Position numbers and translations under genes: made by a program | Notes under the pieces: model-generated | The model's database searches: none | Told to the model about the DNA's origin: nothing | The model's input: the letters and a program-made list of their open reading frames with translations, nothing else | Shown: piece by piece, positions 37,764 to 46,023 of the stretch | How the letters are laid out: each line of letters begins with the position of its first letter | How positions within the stretch are numbered: position 1 is the stretch's first letter | Assembly: GCF_003259435.1 (NCBI RefSeq) | Contig: NZ_QLMA01000001.1 | Span: 1 to 64,000 of the forward strand | Direction of reading: 5' to 3' | DNA: 64,000 nt | Origin: Chitinophaga dinghuensis | GTDB lineage: Bacteria > Bacteroidota > Bacteroidia > Chitinophagales > Chitinophagaceae

Positions 37764-39083
37764 ATGGTCAGATATTTAGTTTTGCTTTTATGCATCCTCC
37801 TGGTGGCGGGATGTGGCGGATCAGGCAATAATCCGCCAACCAGTGAGGATGTGTTGAGCTATGTAAATCCGTTTATTGGTACAGGTGATCAGGGACATAC
37901 CTTTCCTGGCGCCACCTATCCATCAGGTATGGTACAATTGAGTCCTGTTACCGGAGTTGATTCATTGGATGGCTATCGTTATCAGGACAGCCTGATCGCT
38001 GGTTTTTCTCATTCACAGGTAAATCCCGGTCTGGATGTGCTCCTGATGCCAATAGTTGGGAAGGTCAATGAAATAGGCTGCCATTCCCGGTTTTCGCATG
38101 ATGAAGAAGTGGCGTCGCCGGGATATTATAAAGTGAAGCTGAAGGATTTTGATATTATGGCGGAGTTGACAGTGGCGCCACATGCAGGTTTCCACCGGTA
38201 TACCTTTCCTGCCAGTAAGGAATCGCATATAGTACTTGGTTTTTCCAAACCAGGAGTGAATACAGCCGTAAATGAAGAAGATAGTTGTACCATAACAGGA
38301 AAGAGCACCACGGCAGAAAATGGGCAGCAACTGTACTTTGTAGTAAAGGTGTCAAAGCCTTTCCATATGAAGGTTACAGCCGGAGGAAAGGCTCCTGCCG
38401 GAAAAAATGAGCAAGCTATTTTGAGTTTTGCCACATCGGAAAATGAAATGGTATTAGTAAAAGTTGGCGTATCGCCGGCCAGTATGCAGCAGGCTGTGGA
38501 AAACCTTTCTGCCGAAATACCGGACTGGGATTTTAATGAGATACTTACCCAGGCTCAACTTAAATGGGAACATGAACTGTCTGGAATGAATGTTGTCGCG
38601 CCAGCTGAAACCAAAACTATTTTTTACACCGCGCTGTATCATAGTTTGATTACCCCATGCCGACTCACTGCACAAGATACTTATGCTTATACCTCGAGAG
38701 CCTCTCTCGATAGTATTATCGCTTTATATACCGATCAGCCAGATGGATTGCCTGGAACGGATGATGGAGGGAAAGAATCCGCCTGGTTTGTATACAGTGC
38801 TATGGGTCTATATCCTGTAAAACCGGCAGAAGGCAGGTATTTATTGGGAAACCCAATGCTGGCAGCGGCATCTGTCACACTACAAAACAGGCGATTTACC
38901 ATGAAAGCAATTGGGTTGAGTGATAAAAATATTTATGTGCAGTCGGTAAAGTTGAATGGAAAGGCGTATAATAAATTGTACATTACCAATAAGGATATTA
39001 TGGAAGGCGGCAGTATTGAGTTTAAGATGGGGCCAACGCCAGGAGTGTTTGAAGGCGCAATGCTACCTTCTTCCCAAAACTAA
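37764..39083 (+). CDS. GH92-family protein lacking its central catalytic region
   Basis: 439 residues against roughly 700-750 for GH92. The lipoprotein signal (LLVAGC, Cys17), the N-terminal domain (VNPFIGTGDQGHTFPGATYP, GFSHSQVNPGLDVLLMP) and the start of the catalytic domain (IFYTALYHSLITPCRL) are intact. The sequence then jumps to the C-terminal part: DGLPGTDDGGKESAWFVYSAMGLYP. About 250-300 residues of the (alpha/alpha)6 barrel, which should hold the catalytic acid Glu and the WDTYR segment, are absent, while the Asp pair of the general base (TDD) is kept. The frame is open across the junction (about 38670-38710). Activity is doubtful. Confidence 0.88.
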   Translation: MVRYLVLLLCILLVAGCGGSGNNPPTSEDVLSYVNPFIGTGDQGHTFPGATYPSGMVQLSPVTGVDSLDGYRYQDSLIAGFSHSQVNPGLDVLLMPIVGKVNEIGCHSRFSHDEEVASPGYYKVKLKDFDIMAELTVAPHAGFHRYTFPASKESHIVLGFSKPGVNTAVNEEDSCTITGKSTTAENGQQLYFVVKVSKPFHMKVTAGGKAPAGKNEQAILSFATSENEMVLVKVGVSPASMQQAVENLSAEIPDWDFNEILTQAQLKWEHELSGMNVVAPAETKTIFYTALYHSLITPCRLTAQDTYAYTSRASLDSIIALYTDQPDGLPGTDDGGKESAWFVYSAMGLYPVKPAEGRYLLGNPMLAAASVTLQNRRFTMKAIGLSDKNIYVQSVKLNGKAYNKLYITNKDIMEGGSIEFKMGPTPGVFEGAMLPSSQN

Positions 39084-39091
39084 TTTTAGGT

Positions 39092-39892
39092 ATGAAAATT
39101 TTAGGAACAGCGGCGCTGGCTCTATTAATTGCAGGTGGACAAATGGTGGCAGCGCAGGAATCTTCCCGGGCGTGCAATATTGTTTTTGTTGGCAACAGCA
39201 TTACCTATGGTGCTACGTTGAAGTCCCGGGCAGTAGAATGTCCGCCTTACCAGGTAGTGAAAATGTTGAAAGAGAAAGGTTATGATATCAGGTATGCCAA
39301 CTGTGGGCATAGCGGTAGCACAACGGTAGACTGGTTACCGGCATCGCAAAAGCTATTCTCGAAAGCGGTGCAGGCGGCTGATACGCTCTATGATGTCAAT
39401 GCAGGGCTTATCTTTTCTATTACGTTGGGTACCAACGATAGCGCTATTGAAGGGCCAACAGGGGCGCCGGTTTCGACGGAAAATTACAAACGGAATCTGG
39501 AAACTATTGTGGATAGTCTACGTAGAAAATATCCCAAGAGCGTGTTCGTTTTGCATCGGCCTATCTGGTATAGTCCTAATACCTATAATAGTTCCAAATA
39601 TCTACAAGAGGGGTTAACCAGGCTTCAAACATATACGCCCGTATTAGATGCGCTGGTGAAAGCACATCCTGGTTATATTTTCAAGGGGGATCGGAATGCT
39701 TTTGGATTCTTTAAGAAAAATCCGAAGCCCTATTTTACGGCCGAAAATGGGAATGCAGGTGTATTTTATCTTCATCCCAATGCTGCTGGCGCAGAGAAAT
39801 TAGCTGGGTTCTGGGCGGATAATTTGCAGCAGGTTATTCAGGCACTTTATCGAAATTCTCCTCGTACACCACGGGCCCGTCGAGTTTATTAA
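39092..39892 (+). CDS. SGNH/GDSL-type esterase
   Basis: 266 residues with a signal peptide ending near MVAAQ. SGNH blocks are clear: block I FVGNSITYG (nucleophile Ser), block II Gly in NCGHSGSTTVDW, block III TLGTNDSA (Asn) and block V YLHPNAAGAEKLA (His). It is likely a carbohydrate acetylesterase (sialate O-acetylesterase or rhamnogalacturonan acetylesterase-like) at the end of the PUL, working with the other esterase. Its last 19 codons overlap the 3' end of the convergent membrane-protein gene by 59 bases, and the Arg/Pro-rich tail (SPRTPRARRVY) is probably a consequence of that overlap. Confidence 0.93.
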   Translation: MKILGTAALALLIAGGQMVAAQESSRACNIVFVGNSITYGATLKSRAVECPPYQVVKMLKEKGYDIRYANCGHSGSTTVDWLPASQKLFSKAVQAADTLYDVNAGLIFSITLGTNDSAIEGPTGAPVSTENYKRNLETIVDSLRRKYPKSVFVLHRPIWYSPNTYNSSKYLQEGLTRLQTYTPVLDALVKAHPGYIFKGDRNAFGFFKKNPKPYFTAENGNAGVFYLHPNAAGAEKLAGFWADNLQQVIQALYRNSPRTPRARRVY

Positions 39893-41177
39893 GTTTTACA
39901 TAATCAACGGCGCCACATCCTTTGAATCGCAGAATCACTTCATTGGCGGGGCCTATGGGTTTGGTGTAATCAATATTGTAGATTTTCTGACCGTCCAGGT
40001 AGAAGGTAGATTTTTTGTTTTCCACTTTAATCGCCATCACATGCCAGGAGGAGGCGTCGAAGTGGAATTTGCTCATATTGTATTCGTCTCCTTTGATGCT
40101 TTTTTCTCCACTGATAAATTTAATATAAGCGTAGCCGGCTTCATTTAGTGCGAACCCATGCATTCCCGTATCAGAGAGAATGTACATCATGACATCGGAA
40201 CGAGGTATGGCAAAGTCTTTCGCCGAATTGCGTACCCGGGCTTCCAGCATGAAGTTATCTCCATCCACTAATTTCTCCTTGTAGTATACATAACTCACGA
40301 ATAAGTGACCAGGGCGTGCTTCTGGGATCACGCTATCCAGCGGAAGACTTACATAACCTTCCTGATGGAAACCTTGACTGATAGGCAGTGTTCTGAAAAT
40401 GCCCTTGCGTTCATTCCGGGTGTAGATGGACCAGCCTAGTTTACGGTTTTCTATGGTGATAGTTTTTATTGTATGGCCATTATATTGGAGGTGACAGAAT
40501 CCGTCTCCTTCATAAATGTAGGTGGCATTTACTTTTCCGATATCTCTTGTAAGTCTTTTTTCTGAGGTATCGCCATTGGCCTCTTCGTATACCAGTTTAA
40601 TATCTTTAAGCAGTGTATGAGGAATGTTGTAGGAGAATGTGACCGTTAAAGGATTTGCGCCTTTAGGATTTGAAACGGAGAATTCAATTTTGGACAGCAG
40701 ATAGTCGTTGTACATATCCTTTACTTTAAGGATGTACAGGAGATACGAACATACTATCAATAAGAGTCCCGATAGCAAATAGATATAAATGCGATTGGAT
40801 TTGGGTGTCTTGGTAGCCGGAGGCGTGATTATTTTTTCTTTTGGTGTGTCTTCAGTATCCTCTTCTTCTGTAACGGTATGCAGGTTTGCGGCTTCTTCTA
40901 CGCGGGTTTTTTTAAGTGCGAAATCGGTGTAGCCGGCATAGCCCAGGAACCGGCATAGTGCGTCTCTGGTAGCCAGTTGTGGGTTTCCAGTGCGTTGTTG
41001 AAAGAATCTTTTAAGCGTGTTGGCATTAACAGTAACCTCTGTAGATTCCAGGATCATGTTTTCCAATGTTTTGAATTGATCCAGGTCCCAGGATTCCGGC
41101 GGGCCCCATGCGGCAAAGCGGGTAGTATATTCGCTGATAATTTCTTTTATATATCGTCTGTCCCTTACTTCATCCAT
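39834..41177 (-). CDS. One-pass membrane protein with HTH-like N-terminus and LamG-like outer domain
   Basis: 447 residues. The N-terminal cytoplasmic part (1-90) has the Bacteroidota pattern VNANTLKRFFQQ ... ATRDALCRFLGYAGYTDF, which looks like a helix-turn-helix or similar helical domain. An acidic linker follows, then one membrane segment (about 129-150). The outer part (about 165-445) has a PKD-like or Ig-like strand pattern and a concanavalin/LamG-like domain (YAYIKFISGEKS, WHVMAIKVENKKSTFYLDGQKI). A DNA-binding or signalling inner domain joined to a carbohydrate-binding-like outer domain would suit a sensor for the adjacent PUL. Function is inferred. A TATCTTTG element on this strand (41188-41195) puts the transcript start within a few bases of the ATG. 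Confidence 0.8.
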   Translation of the reverse strand: MDEVRDRRYIKEIISEYTTRFAAWGPPESWDLDQFKTLENMILESTEVTVNANTLKRFFQQRTGNPQLATRDALCRFLGYAGYTDFALKKTRVEEAANLHTVTEEEDTEDTPKEKIITPPATKTPKSNRIYIYLLSGLLLIVCSYLLYILKVKDMYNDYLLSKIEFSVSNPKGANPLTVTFSYNIPHTLLKDIKLVYEEANGDTSEKRLTRDIGKVNATYIYEGDGFCHLQYNGHTIKTITIENRKLGWSIYTRNERKGIFRTLPISQGFHQEGYVSLPLDSVIPEARPGHLFVSYVYYKEKLVDGDNFMLEARVRNSAKDFAIPRSDVMMYILSDTGMHGFALNEAGYAYIKFISGEKSIKGDEYNMSKFHFDASSWHVMAIKVENKKSTFYLDGQKIYNIDYTKPIGPANEVILRFKGCGAVDYVKLNKLDGPVVYEENFDKVPE

Positions 41178-41187
41178 ATAATGTCTG

Positions 41188-41195
41188 CAAAGATA
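41188..41195 (-). promoter_or_regulatory. Candidate -7 element for the LamG-like membrane protein
   Basis: Read on the minus strand this is TATCTTTG, matching TAnnTTTG. No convincing -33 element was found. The predicted transcript would start about four bases before the ATG at 41177, that is, nearly leaderless. Confidence 0.45.
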
Positions 41196-41446
41196 ATTTT
41201 GGCTAATAAATGATGCTGGTGCTATTCTTACGGGAATATTACAACAATTTCCCGCGCTTCTCTGAAATTCAATGTTACTATATTCCTAAAGCTGGTCTTT
41301 CTCTTTTAGGCTGGCTTTGATTTTGCGGGAAAAGCAGATATTTCCTAAAATTACGTTTTTGGTATAGAAATCCCGCTACTTTCTCGGATGAAAAGAAGGC
41401 ATGCTGATATTATTATTTTTCGTGGTAACAGGTAGGGTAAAAATAA
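41196..41446. other. Intergenic region between two minus-strand genes
   Basis: Together with the flanking promoter element and terminator this makes up about 330 bases without a gene. It is AT-rich, with no open frame of note, RNA gene or clear repeat. Confidence 0.5.
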
Positions 41447-41487
41447 GAATGGTTTTCAGAGGGGAGTAGTACCCTTGAAAACCATTC
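41447..41487 (-). terminator. Terminator of the WGR/SMI1 gene
   Basis: A 12-bp stem (GAATGGTTTTCA and complement) extended by an inner AGGG/CCCT pairing. On the minus strand it is followed by TTATTTTTA. It lies 22 bases past the stop codon of the 1471-residue protein gene. Confidence 0.82.
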
Positions 41488-41508
41488 AACTAATTGTATA
41501 TTAGTGGC

Positions 41509-44500
41509 TTACCCTATTAGATTAAGGTAGGTCTCACTAATAAATCCTTTTTCTTTTAATTTCAACTTATCTATTTTCTCAATACCTTTTTGTAAGTCTT
41601 TTTGATAAGCAGGATCAAATTGCATTGCCTTATGCCATAGTAACACCTGCGTTTCATAGAAAGGATTTAGCACGCTTTTCTCCTCTATTGGCGCGATGGT
41701 TTTCATGGTAGTTTTGATATGTTGTAATCCTTCTTTTACTTCCTGGATGTTGCCGGCTGTTTGGTAATAGTGATAGGCCAGGTTGTTATGAGCATTCCGT
41801 AGGGCAGCACGGATAGGATTGAATGATTCCAGATAGTCCCACAGTTGGATTTTCCCCAACTCGGTTACCATTTTTCGGCAGAGTGTCAGGGATTCCTCTT
41901 GCTGGCCGGCTTCGTATAGAGCATAGCGTTGGTGATCCCATACCTGTGCCCAAAGTGGCATTTCACTGCATTGGGAATCTGCCAGCAACTTTTCCACCTG
42001 TGCTAGAAGCGCTATGGCAGGCGCATAGTTATTACTGCTGATTAGAAGCGACGCTTCCGTCATTTGTGCATTAAAATCATCCTTACTGAATTCGTACACA
42101 TCATTTACTGGTACGAGTTGAAAGGCTGCATATGGAAAAGTGAACCAGTATTCTTTATTGATTTTAGCTGCTTGGGCCTGGTCCTGTGCGCGTTGCCAGT
42201 ATTCAGCTGCTTGTTGGGCATTGCCTTCCAGGTGATAGCTCCAACCTGTATAGTAGAGCGCCTGGTGCCAATAGTGATCGCGTACTTCTTCCGCCTTTTC
42301 TACTTGCAGCAGGAATGTGCGAGCTTCCGTATAGTCTTTTTCTACTATCAGCCCAAGGCCACGGTTCAGGAGTAGCATGTCGGCGTAGAAATGGCTTTTG
42401 TGCTTTTTCAGTAGTGTTTCAAAAATGGAGGAGTAGTGTGCGTAAGGAATGAATTGGAGGTAATTGCTGTTCCTAAGCATAACGCGGGTACAAAGCCCTG
42501 CATCGCGTAATGCCAGCGGAATGAACCGAATATTTTCTGCATCGCGTCCTAATGCCAGCTGGCAGACTTTTTCCGTACGCATGTGCAGCGGTACATATTC
42601 GAGGGCAGTGCCGTAGTCCTGACCGCAGGCTGTCTCACACATTTCCTCTGTAATATATTTTTTAGGCACAAACTGGAAATCGTAGGAGTTACGTTTTACA
42701 GCAATCTCACATATCTTCTGGGTGAGGTATTGCTGAGGTACCGCATAAATCCGTTCACTGGAGTCCGGACTGTTGGCAGTGATGGCATTTATGATAAAAT
42801 CTTCGTCCCAGAAACAGGCCCATACCTTGCTGAAAGTGTTGTAGTCGAATTCTTTCGGCGTTTCATAAGAGACAGCTTTGCGTACATCCCAACCGTATTT
42901 TTTTACGAGTTCTTCGAATGCTGGCAGATGTCCCAGATGCTTTTTAATGTATTGATAGATTTGTTGCTGGATGCGATCTGGCTCTATGTGTTTGAATACA
43001 TCAAGTCCATGTTTCAGTATTATTTTGCCCACCCATTCAATATCATAACGAGCACCATATTTCCAGGTATTTCGGTCATACTGTTCTACGATGAACGGCC
43101 ATTCCGGGTCTTGGCCATATTTGTTTTCCGCATATTGGAATACTGTTTTATCCACCAACTTCGTTGGAATGCGGGTGATGATCTTTATCCCCAGATCGAT
43201 GGCTTTTTGAATGTATTCGCTGGTATGATATTTAGATGGAAGCACTTTCCCGGAAGTATTGTCTAACACGCCTCCTGCAATCAGGGCGATATTCATTTGC
43301 TCATCTTTAAAGGCGGCAGGAATATAGTCATAGTTATACTGATTGACACTTACCGCCTGGAAGCAAAGATCATAGGTCTTTTGTTCTTCCGGAATATAAG
43401 ACAGATCAATACCTTGTGGGTGTGCCTGGAATATTTGTGATGTTAACAGGTGTGTAGGTATATGGCTATAGTGACAGGCAGATGCACGGCTAACAGCCAT
43501 CAGCGCCAGTTCCGGAGTAAGCAGCTCCACATTGAAAAGTTGTAGTATACCGCCATCTACATCAAATTCGCCATTGGTTTGGTGTTGGAGTAATGACTGT
43601 AACATTTCGATCGTCCGGAATTCGGCTGGAATAGTTGTCACTTTGTGAGAAAGCCACTGGTCTGGGAAGTAGCCGGTACTTTTATATAATCCAGGCCCGA
43701 ATTGGCTTAAAGTTTTATCAAAGAACTGGTTCCAGTATTGCTGGTCTTTCACCGGGGACTGTTGCTGCGTATCCCAGTTCACCGCGACCGGTTCGCCATA
43801 GATGAAGGAAAGGTCTGTATATTCAGTGTATGGCCGCGCTTTACTATTCTTGCTGTGGGCCGTTTTGTAGCAGGATTCCGCTTGTTTGGTATCTCCGTTG
43901 AGATGATAGATTAATCCTAAGAGCCAGTTATTGGAGAAAATAGATTTTATAGCGATAGACTGTTCCAGGTATGTTTGGGCCGCTTTTAGCTGCTGTTGTT
44001 TGATCGCTACTTCCCCAAGGATTCGCAGCGCAAAGTGGGCGGAAGGCGACTTTTGTAAAGTCATTTCAGCCCATTGAACGGCTTTGTCGTATGCGCTTGT
44101 GATGGCAGCACAGAGGGCTGCTTCCTGCATGCAATTAAATTCATACGCTACTTTTTCCGGCGTATATGGAATACCTTTTGCAAAATATTCCATGGCCTGT
44201 GCATAGGCTTTTTGTTCAAAAAGGCATTTGCCGGCATTGTAATAGGCCAGATAATCGCCAGGAGATACGATAGTAGCCTGTTTGAAGCATTGGTATGCAC
44301 CTACTGCATCATCCTGGGTTTTCAACCTTATACCTTTGCTCACGAGTTTTATACCTTCCAGAGTGACGCCATCCTGGAGAACCGGCTGGTGATGAAGGAG
44401 GGCTTCGTATATCCTTGATGTTTGCAGTTCGAATCCATTATGATGGCTTTCCGTTATTTGGCTGTAGAATTCCGGACGGAAAGCATAGGCGTATTCATGC

Positions 44501-45924
44501 CATGCGAGGAGGGCATTTTCTGAACCATACGCCGATAAATCTTCCTCATTATAGATCGCTGTAATCAATGTTTCCGCGGCGAACTCGAAGCAGTTGAGAT
44601 TATAGAACCAGGAGAAGAAATATGGAGCATTAATGGTACGATGCGCCATAGTATGCACCACTTCATCATCTTGTCCTAAAGCCAGTGCCACATATCGTAT
44701 GGTTTCGTCTCCACATGTTTTCTGGAAATCGCTTAGGTAGATATAATCGACGGTGGTATTTCCTGCTACATAGTACTGTACGCCAGCGCCATAGTAGGAG
44801 ACGACCTTTCCTTTAATAGTCATGTTACCTTTCACTACCAGGAGGTCCATATCGTCATTGGGGATTTTTAAATCCCCCTCTATTTCAATATCTCCATCAC
44901 AGAAATAGATGCGGTCATACTGTTCAAAATATTCGCTTTCTGTTTCATACTCTTCTGTAGTCCAGGTGGCGTTTTCCGGGCTTTCCCAATAATCAAATAA
45001 ATGGGAAACTCCGAGTCGCTCCAGCGTTTCTTCGTAAGATATTTTTTCGAGTTGGTATTTATTTAGGAAGACACGAAGTTCCTGGTCGGCATCTTCTTCC
45101 GCTGTGTCTGGATATTCAGGCTCTTCTTCTTCGGTAGCTGGTAGCTGGAAGTTGCCTTTCACAGCTATCAGGGAGGCAAAATCAGCGGCCAGGATATCGT
45201 CGTTGATATCCTTAAATGGCGTAGGGATGTGGATGTTATGTATCTGGCCGGCAGGATCGCTGATGACGAAGCGTTTATCTTCGTCGTCCATGATCATGCC
45301 CAGCATCCAGCAATGGGAGAGGAAATGTTTTTCTTGTGTGATCCATTCGCTATTGACCCGATAAATGTTGAGAAACATTTGCAGGAGATCGAATGGAGTG
45401 GTCGCGTTATCTGCATTATCGTTGTAGGCGTAAACTGCGCAGAGGAAATCATCTTTATCGAAATAGTAATATCCTTTGCAGAGCCAGAATTCCCGAAAGG
45501 GCGCTGGAAGCGAGAATCCGGCTTTTTCTTCCATTCGGGTAATATGTGCTGCGGAAGAAGGGTGGATTTCTACTTTGTCGGGCCATTGTGTTTGGAGGTA
45601 TTCGGACAATGCGAGGATGTCTTCAAATAATGGCAAGGGGATTTGGAGGCTGTTATTCGCGGGGGTATCTGGCGCTTGCTGCAGTACATATCCTTTTTTA
45701 ACTTTCTCTGCGATGAGCTTTTCGGAGGCTTTCCGGCACTCCTCTTCTGTAGCAAAGGATTTGACCTGAAGCTGGCCCTGAGTACCTACTTTACCAAAGG
45801 TGACAGTCATCTCTGTACCATTGATAGTTATATTCCAGAATTTATGGGAATTGTTGTCCTGGTAAATAAAATTGTTGGTCATGTGTAGCATGTATTTCTT
45901 CCGTTGTGGCAGTTTCAGGCCCAT
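41509..45924 (-). CDS. Giant WGR / SMI1-KNR4 / TPR / DUF4116-type protein
   Basis: 1471 residues, no signal peptide. The N-terminus is a WGR domain (about 15-85; NNSHKFWNITINGTEMTVTFGKVGTQGQ), so the true start may be ATG 45891 or 45882. A SMI1/KNR4-like domain follows (about 118-235; LPAPFREFWLCKGYYYF). Next is a polymer-forming beta-solenoid-like piece (about 345-400; GDIEIEGDLKIPNDDMDLLV), then TPR repeats (about 520-720) and a long stretch of DUF4116-like repeats (about 830-1170) with recurring VPKKYITEEMCETA-type units. TPR-like repeats return near the C-terminus. SMI1 and DUF4116 domains occur in toxin-immunity and large-scaffold proteins; the function here is unknown. It is the largest gene in the window and intact. 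Confidence 0.88.
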   Translation of the reverse strand: MGLKLPQRKKYMLHMTNNFIYQDNNSHKFWNITINGTEMTVTFGKVGTQGQLQVKSFATEEECRKASEKLIAEKVKKGYVLQQAPDTPANNSLQIPLPLFEDILALSEYLQTQWPDKVEIHPSSAAHITRMEEKAGFSLPAPFREFWLCKGYYYFDKDDFLCAVYAYNDNADNATTPFDLLQMFLNIYRVNSEWITQEKHFLSHCWMLGMIMDDEDKRFVISDPAGQIHNIHIPTPFKDINDDILAADFASLIAVKGNFQLPATEEEEPEYPDTAEEDADQELRVFLNKYQLEKISYEETLERLGVSHLFDYWESPENATWTTEEYETESEYFEQYDRIYFCDGDIEIEGDLKIPNDDMDLLVVKGNMTIKGKVVSYYGAGVQYYVAGNTTVDYIYLSDFQKTCGDETIRYVALALGQDDEVVHTMAHRTINAPYFFSWFYNLNCFEFAAETLITAIYNEEDLSAYGSENALLAWHEYAYAFRPEFYSQITESHHNGFELQTSRIYEALLHHQPVLQDGVTLEGIKLVSKGIRLKTQDDAVGAYQCFKQATIVSPGDYLAYYNAGKCLFEQKAYAQAMEYFAKGIPYTPEKVAYEFNCMQEAALCAAITSAYDKAVQWAEMTLQKSPSAHFALRILGEVAIKQQQLKAAQTYLEQSIAIKSIFSNNWLLGLIYHLNGDTKQAESCYKTAHSKNSKARPYTEYTDLSFIYGEPVAVNWDTQQQSPVKDQQYWNQFFDKTLSQFGPGLYKSTGYFPDQWLSHKVTTIPAEFRTIEMLQSLLQHQTNGEFDVDGGILQLFNVELLTPELALMAVSRASACHYSHIPTHLLTSQIFQAHPQGIDLSYIPEEQKTYDLCFQAVSVNQYNYDYIPAAFKDEQMNIALIAGGVLDNTSGKVLPSKYHTSEYIQKAIDLGIKIITRIPTKLVDKTVFQYAENKYGQDPEWPFIVEQYDRNTWKYGARYDIEWVGKIILKHGLDVFKHIEPDRIQQQIYQYIKKHLGHLPAFEELVKKYGWDVRKAVSYETPKEFDYNTFSKVWACFWDEDFIINAITANSPDSSERIYAVPQQYLTQKICEIAVKRNSYDFQFVPKKYITEEMCETACGQDYGTALEYVPLHMRTEKVCQLALGRDAENIRFIPLALRDAGLCTRVMLRNSNYLQFIPYAHYSSIFETLLKKHKSHFYADMLLLNRGLGLIVEKDYTEARTFLLQVEKAEEVRDHYWHQALYYTGWSYHLEGNAQQAAEYWQRAQDQAQAAKINKEYWFTFPYAAFQLVPVNDVYEFSKDDFNAQMTEASLLISSNNYAPAIALLAQVEKLLADSQCSEMPLWAQVWDHQRYALYEAGQQEESLTLCRKMVTELGKIQLWDYLESFNPIRAALRNAHNNLAYHYYQTAGNIQEVKEGLQHIKTTMKTIAPIEEKSVLNPFYETQVLLWHKAMQFDPAYQKDLQKGIEKIDKLKLKEKGFISETYLNLIG

Positions 45925-46023
45925 GTTTACAAGGATTTGATGGGGTGTAACTGCCTGGGATATTACGGGTTTACAATTGGACTAAGATAGGGTATGATGT
46001 TGAAATTTTGAAATTCATCGCGA

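Noticed and set aside
42583-43266. 227-codon plus-strand frame inside the giant WGR gene
   Set aside because: Antisense shadow of a well-supported gene with clear domains.
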